From Methanofollis sp. W23 (lineage in GTDB: Archaea; Halobacteriota; Methanomicrobia; Methanomicrobiales; Methanofollaceae): a DNA stretch of 64,000 nt. The DNA lies in the NCBI RefSeq assembly GCF_017875325.1, contig NZ_JAGGMN010000001.1, positions 2,190,140 to 2,254,139 of the forward strand, in the 5' to 3' direction. Below, one piece after another: positions 63,347 through 64,000 of the stretch. The notes beneath the pieces were generated by a model, which saw only the letters and a program-made list of their open reading frames with translations, was not told the DNA's origin and made no database searches. How positions within the stretch are numbered: the first letter of the stretch is position 1; every line of letters starts with the position of its first letter. The translations under genes and the position numbers were made by a program.

Positions 63347-64000
63347 CACCGTCTCCTGCCCCCCAGAGGTGATAATACCTCGCCCTCATGTGAACGCATT
63401 TCAGGAGACCCTCATCAGGACCATGCCGCCCCCTTTCCGCTTTAATCAGACCCACTGAGACCTGGTGGACGCAAGCAAGAATGGAGACAAGACGATGGAC
63501 GATGAAGGTCTTTCAATTGAGGGCGGCACCTCTGATCGGCTGTACCTTCCCTCATCTTCACGTCCAGGACTCTTCGATTGCCTGTGGTCTCAAGCTCAGT
63601 ATCACCCCCACCTCAAAGATCATAGATCGTCTCCAACCCACAGAGTGCGCATAAGATGACCGAAGATCTCAGGAAGACAGTGGCCTGCAGGATCTACCTC
63701 TCCTGGGGGATTACCATGAAAATTTCCAGAAAATTGTCTGTCCATGTTTGTACGAGAATTTGATCCCACCACGCACGCCTGTGACTGATACACAGATGAA
63801 AGAGGTCTGTAGAATCAGCTCTGTAGAAACCCTCTGGATCTCTCTCTGTGGCAGGGGGCTGGCCACCCCCGAAACCCCCACGTGAAGATAAGCGTTGGAC
63901 GGCATTACGCTCTTCATGGCGATTGAGTGTGCCTTCCCGGCCCAATCAACGTTCTTGAAGAGGGTAATACAGTCTTCGAATAATCGTGTGGTGGGGGTCC
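63347..64000. repeat. Intergenic mosaic at the right window edge
   Basis: About 650 bases, no supported gene up to the window end. It contains a relative of the 29-base block (63521-63550), the GGATTACCATGAAAATTTCC module (63708-63725), and two tandem terminal-repeat copies (CTGTAGAATC and CTCTGTAGAAACC) at about 63807 and 63820. The second probably opens another element that continues past the edge. Confidence 0.5.

Noticed and set aside
13996-64000. CRISPR arrays
   Set aside because: The repeats are dispersed, irregularly spaced, in both orientations and of varied length; no regular repeat-spacer pattern or cas gene is present.

Overview
The window comes from a methanogenic archaeon, most likely of the order Methanomicrobiales (Methanofollis/Methanoculleus-like). 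The evidence is an archaeal-order ribosomal protein operon, the F420-dependent methanogenesis enzymes Mtd and Mer, an S-layer-type protein ending in a PGF-CTERM archaeosortase signal, NrpR, Tfx, Nop5/fibrillarin/Cbf5, AMP phosphorylase, archaeal TATA/BRE promoters and high GC. The genus is an inference; no rRNA gene is present.

Layout. (1) Positions 1-11764, minus strand: one tightly packed ribosomal operon read from rpl3 to secY (24 genes, including a 52-residue rps14). It is preceded by about 575 nt of leader with many strong hairpins, running back to a clear BRE/TATA at 12361-12376. (2) 12589-19253: Tfx-type regulator, mtd, a GalT-like protein, mer (TTG start) and an unusual tubulin/FtsZ-family protein with a repetitive C-terminal tail. 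(3) 19246-20841: dUTPase/dCTP-deaminase-family gene overlapping an NrpR-type repressor, then tRNA-Arg(UCG). (4) 21582-35251: a cell-surface block with two large secreted vWA/Ig-like paralogues, a PEGA-type repeat membrane protein translationally linked to AMP phosphorylase, and the probable S-layer glycoprotein. (5) 36828-48050: tRNA-Gln, TIM-barrel protein, nop5-flpA-DUF1614, Na+/Ca2+ exchanger, TctA-like permease, hemD-cbf5, tRNA-Ser, UbiA prenyltransferase, VOC protein. (6) 49333-56168: M20 hydrolase, DUF523/DUF1722 protein with a lipoprotein, ABC exporter with a rhodanese lipoprotein, HdeD-like protein. (7) 57164-63346: a four-gene carbohydrate operon (GH57, GT4, APH-type kinase, HAD phosphatase) and a second DUF1614 protein.

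Outside the ribosomal operon roughly a quarter to a third of the DNA is non-coding. These gaps are not random. They hold many decayed copies of a dispersed element family with 12-bp terminal inverted repeats (consensus GGCTCTGTAGAA ... TTCTACAGAGCC), which look like MITEs, mixed with recurring internal modules and GC-rich hairpins. No transposase is visible in the window.

The most notable items are this MITE-like family, the structured ribosomal operon leader, the tubulin-like protein with about five 18-19-residue tail repeats and an altered GTP-binding loop, the GH57/GT4/kinase/phosphatase operon, and a palindrome (TCAAATTTGA) shared by the ribosomal and mtd promoter regions. All assignments come from reading the sequence; no database search was run.
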